Of a stretch of DNA of 55,675 nt, positions 55,553-55,675 are shown piece after piece (the stretch's first letter is position 1; each line of letters opens with the position of its first letter). The notes under the pieces are model-generated. The model was given only the letters and a program-made list of their open reading frames with translations, searched no databases and was not told where the DNA came from. The position numbers and the translations under genes are program-made. The DNA is from Synechococcus sp. MU1642 (GTDB lineage: Bacteria; Cyanobacteriota; Cyanobacteriia; PCC-6307; Cyanobiaceae): NCBI RefSeq assembly GCF_020514115.1, contig NZ_VTKZ01000011.1, forward strand, positions 1 through 55,675, given 5' to 3'.

Positions 55553-55675
55553 ATGACGATCGCTGTAGGACGCGCGCCACAGCGGGGATGGTTTGACGTC
55601 CTCGATGACTGGCTCAAGCGCGACCGCTTCGTTTTTGTCGGCTGGTCCGGCATCCTTCTTCTCCCAACGGCCTAT
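55553..55675 (+). CDS. psbD: Photosystem II D2 protein PsbD (5' end only)
   Basis: The window's last 123 bp encode 41 residues: [20 protein letters not shown] followed by [21 protein letters not shown]. This is the nearly invariant N-terminus of the D2 reaction-centre protein. The start is ATG 55553. The gene runs off the window. Only a little of the first transmembrane helix is included. Confidence 0.97.
   Translation, partial: MTIAVGRAPQRGWFDVLDDWLKRDRFVFVGWSGILLLPTAY

Overview
The window is a GC-rich, very compact stretch of a cyanobacterial chromosome, most likely a marine (alpha-cyanobacterial) Synechococcus. The evidence is the photosynthesis gene set: psbD, ycf3, ycf34, chlM, crtP/crtB, eight ndh genes including the oxygenic-phototroph-specific ndhM, the phylloquinone men genes, and the regulators RpaA, RpaB, RbcR, PedR and a Ycf29-like protein. 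I see no insertion sequence, prophage, CRISPR array or genomic-island signature. Nearly all of the DNA is coding. Same-strand neighbours often overlap by 1-4 bp (ATGA, GTGA, TTGA), and several convergent pairs overlap by 20-41 bp.

Layout. 1-4.3 kb: phylloquinone pathway (menF leftward and cut by the window edge; menA-menC-menE rightward; a DHNA-CoA-thioesterase-like gene convergent). 4.3-9.3 kb: two small membrane proteins, ndhH, rsmH, a NifS-type cysteine desulfurase and a secreted hypothetical. 9.3-16.1 kb: Ycf29-like regulator, RluA-like protein, chlM, nagA, purE, a membrane protein, an AI-2E-type transporter, cysC and a SUI1 homologue. 16.2-20.9 kb: trpB, hrcA, rhodanese, DUF3352 protein, sixA. 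20.9-26.4 kb: gltA, ndhA-I-G-E, nadK and a CYTH protein, all rightward. 26.4-30.4 kb: small ORF, pedR, metF, sugar nucleotidyltransferase, scpA, LapA-like protein. 30.4-39.4 kb: ndhD, ndhF, an NnrU/Z-ISO-like protein, rbcR, a DUF3172 protein, ndhM, crtP-crtB. 39.4-42.7 kb: RRM protein, cca, ycf34, tsaB, ydcF-like. 42.6-47.3 kb: leftward rpaB-plsX-fabH-fabD-plsC. 47.4-55.7 kb: radA, ycf3, a Cu-type P-ATPase, tmk, holB, rpaA, tRNA-Asn, an orphan ECF-like ATPase, a small unknown protein and the start of psbD.

How the genes work together. Much of the window serves thylakoid electron transport: NDH-1 subunits, phylloquinone for photosystem I, Ycf3 for photosystem I assembly, carotenoid and chlorophyll steps, and D2. 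It also carries the transcription factors that tie gene expression to light, redox and the clock. A second theme is envelope lipid synthesis (plsX, fabH, fabD, plsC), which appears to share a transcript with rpaB.

No obviously new multi-gene system is visible. The most interesting points are small-scale: an orphan Rho-independent terminator upstream of rpaA that implies an unannotated plus-strand RNA; an RluA-family protein with Gly in place of the catalytic Asp; a cysteine desulfurase whose conserved N-terminus extends beyond any standard start codon; an Arg at a likely catalytic Lys position in MenC; and a perfect 17-bp inverted repeat in the rluA-like/chlM overlap.
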